The notes under the pieces are model-generated. The model did not search any database. It had not been told where the DNA came from and saw only the letters and a list, made by a program, of their open reading frames with translations. A stretch of 64,000 nt of DNA from Nephrocerus scutellatus (taxonomy: Eukaryota > Arthropoda > Insecta > Diptera > Pipunculidae), in assembly GCA_947095585.1 (NCBI GenBank), contig OX352761.1, forward strand, positions 81,471,267-81,535,266. The letters are read 5' to 3'. This document shows, piece by piece, positions 8,998 through 18,104 of this stretch; the first letter of the stretch is position 1; each line of letters opens with the position of its first letter. The position numbers and the translations under genes are program-made.

Positions 8998-10923
8998 TTA
9001 CTGGGGATACAAAGTCGATGACTTCATGTGGTCCGTCATACCGTAAGCGAGTTTCGCCGCGAAACTTTCGATTGCCTTGGACAAGTGGTGCTGCTTAACT
9101 AGGACCATCTGTCCGACTGTGGGCTTGCAGGGTCTACGCCGGAGATTGTAATATCTGGCTTGATTTTGGGCTGCTTGCTCTAGATTTCTGCGTACAAGTT
9201 GGAAGACTTCTTGGAGACGTTCCGCCCTTTCTTTTGGTGACTGTTCGACATGTCCTGTTCCGCTCGTCCTCTCGTCGAAGAGTGTCCGTGGCAGACGAGG
9301 TTCTCGACCTTGTGTGAGAAACGCTGGTGTGAAGCCTGTTGATTCTGCGATACTTGTATTAATTGCCAACGAGATTTCGGGGAGGAGTTCATCCCACTCC
9401 CTGTGTTGTTCGCCAACGAACTGGGCGACCATCGTCTTTATTGTTCGGTTGGCTCTCTCTGTAGGGTTCTCCTGGGGCGTATACGGGGCGGTGAACTGGT
9501 GCTTGACCCCCAATCCTTGCAGGTACCTTCGGAATAGGCCACTGGTAAACTGGACACCGTTGTCGCTCACAAAAATCTTTGGGACACCGTATCTGGCCAA
9601 TATCCGTTCGCGGAACGCCTTCCTTAACGACTCTGTCGTTGCTTTTCGTAAAGGAATGATCTCCGTCCATTTGGAAAACTTGTCGAATAACACTAACATG
9701 ACCGTGTTGCCGTGTTTGCTTTTGGGTAGGGGTCCGACGAAATCTGCAAACACTGTACTCCATGGTTCGTCTGCGATCTGGGACAGCATGGCTCCGGCCG
9801 GCTTCTGTTGAATACACTTGTACTTCTGACAGGACTCGCAGCGTCGTACATACCGGCTGATGTCGCGGAACATACCTGGCCAGTAGTAACGGTTCATAAC
9901 GCGTGCGATGGTCTTGCGAATGCCCAAGTGTCCAGCGGTGGGTTCGTCGTGGTTTTCCCTTAGCACACGTGCTCGTTGGAACTTAGGGACGCACAATTTC
10001 CAGGGGGTGCAATCCTCATCTGCGGTCTGACGGGAGATGTGACGATACAGTTTTTTGCCTTCTATGACGTGATCTGGAAATTTCTCAGGGTTTTTCCTTA
10101 CCTCCGTTTTCTTTTTCTCCAGCCAGCTACAGCCTTTTTCGTCGTCGTCTACCACTACTGTCCGCAGGACCTCCCTTGGCTGGCGTGATAGTGCGTCGGC
10201 AACTACATTCAATTTTCCTCGTCGATATTGTATTTCATATGTATACTGCTGCAATTCTAACGCCCATCGGGCGATTCGTCCGGATGGACTCTCAATCGAG
10301 TTCAGCCATTTCAACGCTAAATGATCTGTGATGATTGTAAACTGGTACCCCTCCAAGTAGGGTCGCATTTTACGGACGCCCCACACTATGGCGAGGCACT
10401 CCTTCTCTGTGGCCGAATAATTGCGTTCCGCCGAATTTAGATGGCGGCTGGCGTAGGCAATAACCCTTTCCTGACCATCGATGTCTTGCGTTAGTACCAC
10501 CCCAAGTCCATAATCGCTTGCATCCGTCTGGAGGGTAAACTTCTTTTCGAAATCTGGGCAGGCGAGAACTGGTGCTTTCGTGAGTCGGTCTTTTAACTGG
10601 TCGAATGCGGCTTGTTGTGCGTCAGTCCACTTCCAGTGTTTCCCTTTCTTCAAGAGGATCGTAAGTGGTTGGACAACCTTGGCAAACTCAGGAACGAATC
10701 GTCTATACCACGAGGCAATCCCAAGACAGCGTCGGAGTTCTCGTAGAGTAGCAGGTGGTCGGAGTTCCTGTATAGCCGCGATTTTCTCTGGGTCAGTGTG
10801 GATTCCTTGCTCGCTGACCATGTGTCCCAGATACTTGATTTCCCTTTTAAAGAATTCGCACTTCTCCGTGTTAATCCTTAGGTTCGCTTGTCGTAACCGT
10901 CGCAGTACTTCCTTTAGATGCCT
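8998..10923 (-). CDS. Outer LTR retrotransposon pol, 3' half: RT end, RNase H, integrase (frameshifted at its end)
   Basis: This is the downstream part of pol from the reverse transcriptase thumb onwards; the reading frame is open from the insertion junction at 10923, although its first internal methionine is at 10821. It encodes the RT connection (YRRFVPEFAKVVQPL), RNase H (LQTDASDYGLGVVL, with LNSAERNYSATEKECLAIVW), the integrase zinc-binding region (GHLGIRKTIARVMNRYYWPG followed by CESC) and the integrase core with FVGPLPKSKHGN, VSDNGVQF and NPTERANRTIK. The frame reads to 8998, where the last residues leave the family pattern, and coding similarity continues in another frame, so a frameshift near 9050 breaks the C terminus. 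The 5' half of the same gene is at 19535-20665; the inner retrotransposon separates them. The enzyme set would copy element RNA into DNA and integrate it, but this copy is dead. Confidence 0.9.
   Translation of the reverse strand, partial: RHLKEVLRRLRQANLRINTEKCEFFKREIKYLGHMVSEQGIHTDPEKIAAIQELRPPATLRELRRCLGIASWYRRFVPEFAKVVQPLTILLKKGKHWKWTDAQQAAFDQLKDRLTKAPVLACPDFEKKFTLQTDASDYGLGVVLTQDIDGQERVIAYASRHLNSAERNYSATEKECLAIVWGVRKMRPYLEGYQFTIITDHLALKWLNSIESPSGRIARWALELQQYTYEIQYRRGKLNVVADALSRQPREVLRTVVVDDDEKGCSWLEKKKTEVRKNPEKFPDHVIEGKKLYRHISRQTADEDCTPWKLCVPKFQRARVLRENHDEPTAGHLGIRKTIARVMNRYYWPGMFRDISRYVRRCESCQKYKCIQQKPAGAMLSQIADEPWSTVFADFVGPLPKSKHGNTVMLVLFDKFSKWTEIIPLRKATTESLRKAFRERILARYGVPKIFVSDNGVQFTSGLFRRYLQGLGVKHQFTAPYTPQENPTERANRTIKTMVAQFVGEQHREWDELLPEISLAINTSIAESTGFTPAFLTQGREPRLPRTLFDERTSGTGHVEQSPKERAERLQEVFQLVRRNLEQAAQNQARYYNLRRRPCKPTVGQMVLVKQHHLSKAIESFAAKLAYGMTDHMKSSTLYPQ
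10920..10923. other. Target site duplication GCCT of the inner element, left
   Basis: GCCT at 10920-10923 precedes TGTAACG and is repeated at 19531-19534 after ACGTTACA. Removing the inner element and one GCCT restores an uninterrupted pol frame in the outer element. Confidence 0.95.
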
Positions 10924-12269
10924 TGTAACGAAGTACCTTCGTTACAAACCCTACGGCTAAGCATTGTCCGTCCCATCACCCAAAAATACGAATTTGCCAA
11001 CGGCATGTGGTGTTGCCGGCTGCTGCTTTTGAACAGCAAACACACAACACCACATGTGTAGCTGCCGCCAGTAACAAGTGACCGTATACAAGTCAAATAT
11101 AATTTCGACTACACAGCGAACACACAACACCACATGTGTAACTGCTGCCAGTCACTATTGATCATATATGAGGTAAATATAATCAATTAATTTTCGGTGG
11201 ATAAAATTCCCAACCAGTCCCACAAAAAAGTTAGTTAGGTTCGGCAATTTTCATATGAAAAATGGTCGAACTCCCTATGAGTTTGACGGTCAGATTCCGT
11301 TGGAATTAGACAGAATACAGACTGGGCGACCGTCGGTAAACTTGCGCACAATTTTGGGAGTGTTCTTCTCCGAACACTCCAGTATACATTTCACCAGACC
11401 AGACGACCGTCTCTAAACCGCGTCACTACATACCCTTCTCCCCCTCTCCCAGCTTCTGCAGGTAACCCTGCAGCAGCCCCTTTCCGAACAAGCTCAGGAA
11501 AGGGGTACTTGGCACTCGCTGTTGATGTCTTGTTTCATAGACCTGCAGCATTCCTTATTCCGTACCGCTCGCTGTTGACGTCCTGTCGAATAGACCTGCA
11601 GCATTCCTTATTCCGTACCGCTCGCTGTTGACGTCTTGTCGAATAGACCTGCAGCATTCCTTATTCCGCCCGCTCGCTGTTGACGTCTTGTTTCATAGAC
11701 CTGCAGCATTCCTTATTCCGTACCGCTCGCTGTTGACGTCTTGTCGAATAGACCTGCAGCATTCCTTATTCCGCCCGCTCGCTGTTGACGTCTTGTTTCA
11801 TAGACCTGCAGCATTCCTTATTCCGTACCGCTCGCTGTTGACGTCTTGTCGAATAGACCTGCAGCATTCCTTATTCCGACCGCTCGCTGTTGACGTCTTG
11901 TTTCATAGACCTGCAGCATTCCTTATTCCGTACCGCTCGCTGTTGACGTCTTGTCGAATAGACCTGCAGCATTCCGTCCTCTCGCCCCGTGCGCTGTTGA
12001 CGTCTTGTCGAATAGACCTACAGCACCCTTTGTCCCGCGCTTATCGAGCCTTGTGCTCTAGGCCGTCACATACCGACCGCGACGGTCCCTTAGTATATCT
12101 ATAGTAGTTTGTAGGTTATCAAGTATAGTAGAGATTACAAACATTGTTAAGTATAATAAGCATCAAGAAGAAAAATAAAGGAATAAAAACCAGAAATTTA
12201 ATTTGTAACACGTGACTTATTTATTTGGAAAGCCGCTGAGTCATACCTCAGCTGGGAAAACACGTTACA
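10924..12269 (+). repeat. 5' LTR of the inner LTR retrotransposon (1346 bp)
   Basis: It begins TGTAACGAAGTACC and ends AAACACGTTACA. It equals the 3' LTR (18105-19530, 1426 bp) except for two length differences that account exactly for the 80 bp: a 73 bp block absent here (present at about 18496-18568) and 7 bp near the end. A poly(A) signal AATAAA lies at 12174-12179. Stem-loops such as GGAGTGTTC/GAACACTCC occur near 11357-11380. Near identity of the LTRs implies a young insertion. Confidence 0.95.
11510..12020 (+). repeat. Tandem repeat within the inner 5' LTR, about 56-60 bp unit
   Basis: Units read CGCTCGCTGTTGACGTCTTG then either TCGAATAG or TTTCATAG, then ACCTGCAGCATTCCTTATTC. The two unit types alternate, so the higher-order period is about 115 bp. 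The 3' LTR has the same array at about 18770-19280. A 158-codon open frame in the array is a by-product of the repeat. Confidence 0.88.
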
Positions 12270-12273
12270 AATT

Positions 12274-12291
12274 TGGCGCCCGAGCAGGGAC
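12274..12291 (+). other. Primer binding site, lysine tRNA type
   Basis: TGGCGCCCGAGCAGGGAC begins four bases after the LTR end. It differs at one base from the well-known tRNA-Lys primer site TGGCGCCCGAACAGGGAC. The outer element has the identical 18-mer (21983-22000, minus). Confidence 0.88.
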
Positions 12292-12336
12292 ATTTGTCCA
12301 CATTTCACCCGACCGATTACCGAATAAAAATTTACC

Positions 12337-13578
12337 ATGGCGGAAGATCCACCAATTGGTATATACCAAATGAAGAAGGACGAGCTAATTGTGGAATTGA
12401 AGCGACGAGGCTTGGACGGTACTGGTACAATGGACGAACTGCGGAAGAAGCTGTCCCAGGAAATCAAGAAAAATAAATCTTGCCCTGATCTCCGTCAAAA
12501 GGAGAGTGGGACATCCGAAGTCTTCCAACCAGATCCAGCAACCTGTCACCATTTGCAAATACCGTCGGTTGCATACCAACCACAGACGCTCAACACAAAT
12601 CCGGAAAGAAAACCAGAACAGACAACCGCCGCCGTTACTTCACACACCAGCCACGCGTCTTTCGAACCACCCACCGTCATCACCGCACCTCCTCTACCCA
12701 CGAATGCAGATGTGATGGACAAGGTGCGGAAGTGGAACGTTCGGTATGACGGCAACAGCAACCCACTAGAATTCCTCGAGCGGATTGAAGAATTGGCCGA
12801 TTGCTATCATCTACCTCTTGATAGAATCGTCAAAACGCTGCCCGAATTACTTAAGTCATCCGCGCTGGCCTGGTATCGGAACAACCGAGAACACATTTAT
12901 ACATGGAACGAGTTTAGTCGGGAGTTGCGACAGTTTTTCCTTCCCCGACGATATAACACTCAGTTATTAGACCGCATCCGCAGTCGTACGCAGATGGCGC
13001 GCGAAAGAGGAAAGGAGTATATAACTGCCATCCAAACCCTGATGAGGTGGCAAGATTCTCTTAGCTCAGAAAAGAGGTTAGACCGGATTTACGATAATCT
13101 CCGACCGGAATACCGGTACTATATTAAACGAGGAGAATTCGTTACTCTCAACGAGTTAACCGCTCTGGTAGAGGATTTTGAATGTCTACAGAATGAGGCA
13201 CCAGTATCCCGCCCAACCGGTCCACCGAATCGACCATTTTTGCCACCACACCGAAGTGCTATGCCACCCACGCGAAACAATGCAACATTACACCATCCCA
13301 CAACACAGACGACCCGCCGAATGACAGGAGAAAGCAATTCCGTGTCAGGGACGGCACAACCGCCGGTCCGACCGCTCCAGCCTACACCAACATATAACCG
13401 TGGAAACTGTTGTTGGTCGTGTGGACAACCAGGGCATACCCGATACACCTGCCAGAACCGCCGAGTGTTTTGCTCTCGATGCGGCACCGAAGGCATCCAG
13501 AGCCGACACTGTACCTGCCAGGCGGGAAACGCCAACGGAACGTCCGAAACCCTGAGACAATCGACGTTCCACCATTAA
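12337..13578 (+). CDS. gag of the inner LTR retrotransposon (413 aa)
   Basis: The ATG at 12337 lies in a CCATGG context 45 bases after the primer site and opens an uninterrupted frame of 413 codons. Residues 1-50 look like a SAP-type helix pair (KKDELIVELKRRGLDGTGTM), also seen at the start of the outer gag. Residues of about 125-290 form the conserved retrotransposon gag domain (FLERIEELADCY, LLKSSALAWYRNN, FSRELRQFFLP). A zinc knuckle CWSCGQPGHTRYTC spans about residues 359-372, followed by a second cysteine cluster CSRCGTEG...HCTC. The product would form the particle and bind the genomic RNA. It overlaps pol by about 170 bases in the -1 frame, with a frameshift signal at 13524-13570. The frame is intact. 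Confidence 0.95.
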   Translation: MAEDPPIGIYQMKKDELIVELKRRGLDGTGTMDELRKKLSQEIKKNKSCPDLRQKESGTSEVFQPDPATCHHLQIPSVAYQPQTLNTNPERKPEQTTAAVTSHTSHASFEPPTVITAPPLPTNADVMDKVRKWNVRYDGNSNPLEFLERIEELADCYHLPLDRIVKTLPELLKSSALAWYRNNREHIYTWNEFSRELRQFFLPRRYNTQLLDRIRSRTQMARERGKEYITAIQTLMRWQDSLSSEKRLDRIYDNLRPEYRYYIKRGEFVTLNELTALVEDFECLQNEAPVSRPTGPPNRPFLPPHRSAMPPTRNNATLHHPTTQTTRRMTGESNSVSGTAQPPVRPLQPTPTYNRGNCCWSCGQPGHTRYTCQNRRVFCSRCGTEGIQSRHCTCQAGNANGTSETLRQSTFHH

Positions 13579-16500
13579 CCGCCAGTCTCAGCCATTATTC
13601 CTTGCCGGTCCGATTAGGCCAACACGCCTTTGAGGCAGTCATCGATACTGGTGCCGGCCGATCGTGCATTGGGGATGAACTGCAAAGCCTCTGCCAGAAC
13701 CAAAACATACCCGCCCGACCAATTAACCTGATACTATCATTGGCCGATAAATCAACAATAGTCGCTCGCCAGGCCTACTCCTTGCCACTAAGCTGGGGAA
13801 AATGGAACTTCACGCAGGAGTTCGCCTACGTACCAAATCTCAGTGATAAGTGTCTAATTGGTACCGACTTTTTGGCTCAGAACGGCTTCACGATTAATCA
13901 TGGAGACAGGGTAATTACCGCCAAATCCGATCCGCCGCTCCCTCTCCGAGTACTGCAGACAGAGACTCAGTGCCTCGAAAGATTTCTTGCCCAGGAACTT
14001 CCCAAGTTCGAAGCTATGAAAGGGGTGACCCCCATGGCGGAGCATGTCATACGTCTCAAACACTCCAGACCGTTTAAACAGAGGTATATGCCTCGAAACC
14101 CAGCAATGCAGGCCGTAATCGATAAAGAGATAAATCAACTGCTAGCTGAGGATAAGATCGAGCCCTCCATTAGCCCATACAGCTCACCCATTGTCCTGGT
14201 AAAGAAAAAGCAAGGGACCTGGAGACTATGCGTGGACTTCCGCCAGCTTAATGAGGTGTCAATTAAAGATGCATACCCGCTACCGCAAATAAATCATATC
14301 CTAGATAAGTTGAGAGCGGCTAGATACATATCTACTATTGACCTAAAACAAGGCTACTGGCAAATACCTATGCATCCAGCCAGTCGACAGTACACTGCCT
14401 TTACCGTCCCGGGGCGTGGCTTATTTCAGTGGAAGGTAATGCCATTTGGGCTCCACTCAGCACCCGCGACGTTTCAACGCCTCCTAGATCGTATCATAAG
14501 TCCTGAACTAGAGCCATTTGCGTTTGCGTATCTGGACGATATCATAGTTATAGGAACTACCTTCTCCGAGCATATGAAGGCCCTCACGGAAGTATTTCGC
14601 CGACTAGAGGTAGCCAAGTTGAAAATTAATCCTGATAAATGTGAGTTTGGTCGATCAGAGATGAGGTACCTCGGGCATATGGTAAGCCAAGATGGTATCC
14701 ACACCGACCCCAGCAAAGTGGCGGCCATAAAATTGCTACTAGCACCTCAGAATGTCAAAGAACTCCGCCGAGTACTGGGAATCGCATCTTGGTATAGACG
14801 ATTTGTGCCCAATTTTTCGACAGTAGCCGCTCCTCTCACTCAATTGCTAAAGAAAAAGCAGAAATGGCAGTGGAATGAAGGCCAGAAAAGGGCGTTTGAA
14901 ACATTGAAGACTAAATTGACCGAAGCACCGATTCTTGCTTGCCCGGACTTCACGAAAACTTTCTTGCTCCAAACCGATGCCAGTGCCGATGGACTAGGGG
15001 CCGTTCTGTCCCAGTCAATAGACAACCAGGAACATGTCATCGCCTATGCCAGCCGTACTCTCAATGACGCCGAGAAAAACTATTCGGTCACCGAGCGAGA
15101 GTGTTTGGCAGTCGTATGGGGCATCAGAAAGATGCGACCCTATTTAGAAGGGTACCGGTTCGTTGTGCACACTGACCACCGCTCGCTGAAGTGGCTGCAC
15201 ACCCTAGAAAACCCGTCCGGCCGACTCGCCCGGTGGGCCATCGAGTTACAACAGTACGACTTCGAGATCCGCTACCGAAAAGGGTCTTTGAATACCGTAG
15301 CCGACGTACTGTCTCGACATCCGACCACGATTCCCCCAGTGCGGATCATCTTGCCCATTACTGCCACCTGCCCATGGTATGGAGCAAGGACCACAATGGT
15401 GAAGGAACGGCCAAAAGAAAACCCCGACTACCAGGTATGGAATGGAACATTACACCGACATATATATAATCCAACATATCAAACCGAACCCGCCGCAACT
15501 GCATGGAAGATATGCGTCCCAAAACCGCTTCGCTGGCAAGTGATGCAAGACAATCATGCAAACGTCACATCCGGTCACTTAGGCGTCGCCAAAACAATCG
15601 CCAGAATAGCGCAGAATTATTATTGGCCTGGACTTTTTCGAGACGTGGCTCGTTTTGTACGACGCTGTTCGACATGCATCCAATACAAGGTCCCATCCAG
15701 CAAACCAGCCGGCAAAATGCACATGACTACCACCGAACAGCCCTGGGAAGTAGTATGCTCGGATTTCATTGGACCACTGCCCCGTTCCACCAGAGGAAAT
15801 ACCGTGATATTGGTGTTCCATGATAAGTTCACCAAGTGGACCGAGTTTCTGGCCCTGCGCGATGCGACTACGCCTGCACTGATTAAAGGTTTCAAGGAAA
15901 GAATCTTAAGTCGATATGGGTGCCCGAAAACCTTAATTACCGATAATGGCACCCAGTATAGAAGTAAGCAGTTCCAAGCACTACTGCAGGAACTACACAT
16001 AGACCAAAGATTTACTCCTCCCTACACCCCCCAGGCAAACCCCACCGAGCGGGTTAATCGGGTCATCAAAACTATGGTCGCTCAGTTTATCCAGAAGGAT
16101 CACCGCCGATGGGATGAGTATCTCCCCGAGTTCATGTTGGCCATAAACACCAGTCAGCATGAAACCACCGGTTATACCGCCGCCTATCTAAATTACGGCA
16201 GGGAACTTCGCCTCCCGACTACTCCAACCATCGAACTAAATAAACCGCCAGACACCACCGAAAGAATCACCGCCCTGCAGGATATCTTAGCCCTAGTACG
16301 TATCAATATAGCCAAAGCATTCGGAAAGCAAAAGCGGTATTATGACCTGCGACGTCGGACCTGGTCACCCAAAATAGGAGAATCAGTATACATCCGCCAC
16401 AGGCCACTCTCATCCGCCGCAAACCAATTCTCGGCGAAATTAGCTCCCCGTTTTGTAGGACCATACCAAGTCACCAAGAAACTCTCCCCAGTCGTCTATA

Positions 16501-16775
16501 ACGTCAAAGGGCCAGCAAAAGAAGTAATAACTGCTCATATAAAGGACCTTAGAAAAACCGGAAATTCAGCTGATGACGACATCGCCGAAGTTATGGGTAT
16601 AAATAACTCTGGCAACCGCAGCCAAGCACTCGTCGTCGTACGCGCCCAGCCAAAATACCGACCCCCCCGCAAAAGACCGCCGCCGGAATACTCAGGGCAG
16701 CCCAGTTCCGACGACCACCACCCCCGGCCAACCGGCCCCTCAATGCAGCCGAGGTCGCAACCATCTGCCGGGTGA
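13410..16775 (+). CDS. pol of the inner LTR retrotransposon: protease, RT, RNase H, integrase
   Basis: Open for 1121 codons with no ATG at its start, as expected for a frameshift product entered near residue 40. The protease has DTGAGRSC (DTGA at about residues 79-82). The reverse transcriptase carries VDFRQLN, the LPQI stretch and the catalytic YLDD at residues 374-377 (FAYLDDIIVIG). RNase H has QTDASADGLGAVL with the first acidic residue at about 523. The integrase has the zinc-binding region (H at about 723, C753, C756) and D785, D845 and E880 of the DDE core (FIGPLPRS, ITDNGTQY, NPTERVNR). The C terminus has a GPY/F-like region (FVGPYQVTKKLSPVVYNVKG). Together with long LTRs and a lysine-type primer, this fits Osvaldo/Ulysses-like Ty3/gypsy elements; clade placement is inference. 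No stop or frameshift is present, so the element may be competent. Confidence 0.95.
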   Translation: MLVVWTTRAYPIHLPEPPSVLLSMRHRRHPEPTLYLPGGKRQRNVRNPETIDVPPLTASLSHYSLPVRLGQHAFEAVIDTGAGRSCIGDELQSLCQNQNIPARPINLILSLADKSTIVARQAYSLPLSWGKWNFTQEFAYVPNLSDKCLIGTDFLAQNGFTINHGDRVITAKSDPPLPLRVLQTETQCLERFLAQELPKFEAMKGVTPMAEHVIRLKHSRPFKQRYMPRNPAMQAVIDKEINQLLAEDKIEPSISPYSSPIVLVKKKQGTWRLCVDFRQLNEVSIKDAYPLPQINHILDKLRAARYISTIDLKQGYWQIPMHPASRQYTAFTVPGRGLFQWKVMPFGLHSAPATFQRLLDRIISPELEPFAFAYLDDIIVIGTTFSEHMKALTEVFRRLEVAKLKINPDKCEFGRSEMRYLGHMVSQDGIHTDPSKVAAIKLLLAPQNVKELRRVLGIASWYRRFVPNFSTVAAPLTQLLKKKQKWQWNEGQKRAFETLKTKLTEAPILACPDFTKTFLLQTDASADGLGAVLSQSIDNQEHVIAYASRTLNDAEKNYSVTERECLAVVWGIRKMRPYLEGYRFVVHTDHRSLKWLHTLENPSGRLARWAIELQQYDFEIRYRKGSLNTVADVLSRHPTTIPPVRIILPITATCPWYGARTTMVKERPKENPDYQVWNGTLHRHIYNPTYQTEPAATAWKICVPKPLRWQVMQDNHANVTSGHLGVAKTIARIAQNYYWPGLFRDVARFVRRCSTCIQYKVPSSKPAGKMHMTTTEQPWEVVCSDFIGPLPRSTRGNTVILVFHDKFTKWTEFLALRDATTPALIKGFKERILSRYGCPKTLITDNGTQYRSKQFQALLQELHIDQRFTPPYTPQANPTERVNRVIKTMVAQFIQKDHRRWDEYLPEFMLAINTSQHETTGYTAAYLNYGRELRLPTTPTIELNKPPDTTERITALQDILALVRINIAKAFGKQKRYYDLRRRTWSPKIGESVYIRHRPLSSAANQFSAKLAPRFVGPYQVTKKLSPVVYNVKGPAKEVITAHIKDLRKTGNSADDDIAEVMGINNSGNRSQALVVVRAQPKYRPPRKRPPPEYSGQPSSDDHHPRPTGPSMQPRSQPSAG
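13524..13570 (+). promoter_or_regulatory. -1 ribosomal frameshift signal at the gag-pol overlap
   Basis: GGGAAAC (13524-13530) is in the correct phase of the gag frame (G GGA AAC), a standard X XXY YYZ slippery heptamer. A six-base spacer (13531-13536) leads to GGAACGTC (13537-13544), which pairs perfectly with GACGTTCC (13563-13570) around an 18-base loop. Slipping would move ribosomes into the pol frame at the GGK residues. The outer element has the same heptamer and spacer at 20653-20665. Confidence 0.85.
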
Positions 16776-17482
16776 TTCATCGGCAAAGGGGGGAGGACCC
16801 TAATCAACTGGTTCCGAATCCACTACAACCACAAGAAGACGAACCCCAGCCGACCAGTTTTCCCAAAAACATAGTGGCCATCACCACGGCCCGATCGACC
16901 GCCGCAACCAGTAACTCCGCTCCAGAAACCGCTCCCGAAACTAACGCCAAAGCCAAGAGCTCCGCCGCCAGAAAGAGGACGGTCGCTACCACCAAGTCCA
17001 GTAGCTCAGCTCCAGATACCGCTCACGAAACGTACCCCAAACCAAGTACCGCCGTAACCGTCAACAGGGACACAACAACCGTCGCTAAGACCACCAGCGG
17101 ACCTAGGGTCGCGCACACACCCCGAGGTGCCCCCATTACAACTCCGCCGAATCACGAAGAGACACCAGCCTCCAGTCCATCGCCACTCCAGCAAGCCGGA
17201 AAAGGGTCTCCCAGCCACAGGCCGAGTCCTACAGCCGTGACCATAAGCTCCGTCCACCCCTTGCCACACTTAGGTACACAACAGCAACCCCTGGACCTGG
17301 GAGATGAATTTTTCGGCCTCACCATCCCCGAAACCGGAAGGAGAAATTTCCGCAGAGTCGGGCCGTATGGGTTCATCTATGGTCGAAGACTAGGGAACGG
17401 CATCATCCACCTCAAGGGAGTCACCCGATCCGTCATAGTAAAAGACGGGGCATTGTACGCCGCAGGGCAAAACCACGATTAA
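16607..17482 (+). CDS. ORF3 of the inner retrotransposon, P/S/T-rich, function unknown
   Basis: This frame is open from just after a stop at 16604 to the stop ending at 17482; it lies in the -1 frame relative to pol and overlaps it by about 170 bases. No ATG occurs in it; the earliest usable start codon I see is GTG at 16772. Residues downstream are rich in proline, serine, threonine and alanine (low complexity for about 150 residues). The final 70 residues are more ordered: LDLGDEFFGL, then FRRVGPYGFIYGRRLGNG and SVIVKDGALYAAG. There is no signal peptide, furin-type site or membrane segment, so it is not an obvious envelope gene. Expression would need a spliced RNA or another recoding event; I find no canonical heptamer in the overlap. 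Confidence 0.6.
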   Translation, partial: LWQPQPSTRRRTRPAKIPTPPQKTAAGILRAAQFRRPPPPANRPLNAAEVATICRVIHRQRGEDPNQLVPNPLQPQEDEPQPTSFPKNIVAITTARSTAATSNSAPETAPETNAKAKSSAARKRTVATTKSSSSAPDTAHETYPKPSTAVTVNRDTTTVAKTTSGPRVAHTPRGAPITTPPNHEETPASSPSPLQQAGKGSPSHRPSPTAVTISSVHPLPHLGTQQQPLDLGDEFFGLTIPETGRRNFRRVGPYGFIYGRRLGNGIIHLKGVTRSVIVKDGALYAAGQNHD

Positions 17483-18104
17483 ATTTATTATATTAAAGTA
17501 AGATATTATTGAAAATTATTTTCTTTTATGGTTTGTTATTTTTTAGTTTACTCCTGTTCATTATCAATTATCAAAAAAAAAAATTATCAACAAAAAAAAA
17601 AAAAAAAAAACATAAAACTAAATGAATTATAAAAAAGAGAAAAAAAAACATGAATTAAAGAAACGAATTAAATTATAAAATTGTTTAATTTAAGAGGATA
17701 GAAAAAAAAGAGAGAAAACGAAAAGATGGACGCTATCCGACCAGGTCCACACTACCTAGAACTAAGATCCTAATATTAAGAAAATAGTGGTAAATTTAAT
17801 TTTAAGACCAGAGGATAGAAAAAAAAAGAGAGAAAAAGCGAAAAGATGGACACTATCCGCCCAGAAGTCCACACTACCTAGAAATAAGATCCTAATGTTA
17901 ACAAAATAATTATAAGTTTAATTTTAAGAGCCGGATAGAAAAAAAAGGGGAAAAACAAAAGATGGACACTCTATCCGTCCGCCGTCCACACAAATTAGCA
18001 ATAAGACGAATTGTATTAGTTTATATTGGACTTAGTATTAGTTTATCCGGTCGCACCGTCAGCTCTGTCTCCCCCCCCCCCCCCCCCCCGAAGTAAGAGG
18101 GGAA
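17483..18104 (+). other. 3' untranslated region of the inner element with three repeats
   Basis: AT-rich stretch with A-runs near 17572-17610, then three direct repeats of about 118-120 bp beginning near 17694, 17813 and 17930. Each has AGAGGATAGAAAAAAA..., GATGGACGCTATCC- or GATGGACACTATCC-like sequence, which can pair with the preceding GGATAG, and CCACACTACCTAGAA. A run of about 19-20 C lies at about 18071-18089. Confidence 0.7.
18090..18104 (+). other. Polypurine tract of the inner element
   Basis: GAAGTAAGAGGGGAA directly abuts the 3' LTR start TGTAACG at 18105. Almost all purine, in the position required for plus-strand priming. Confidence 0.8.

Noticed and set aside
9314..9811. 165-codon plus-strand frame in the outer pol
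   Set aside because: Shadow of the integrase frame on the opposite strand.
11628..12104. 158-codon open frame in the inner LTR (and 173 codons at 18837-19358)
   Set aside because: It is a translation of the 56-60 bp tandem array; unit length keeps the frame open. It lies in an LTR and has no domain.
16772..17482. ORF3 as an envelope gene
   Set aside because: No signal peptide, membrane segment, cysteine pattern or cleavage site; P/S/T-rich composition does not fit an envelope.
18070..18090. C-run as a regulatory element
   Set aside because: A homopolymer next to the polypurine tract; likely replication slippage, no specific evidence for function.
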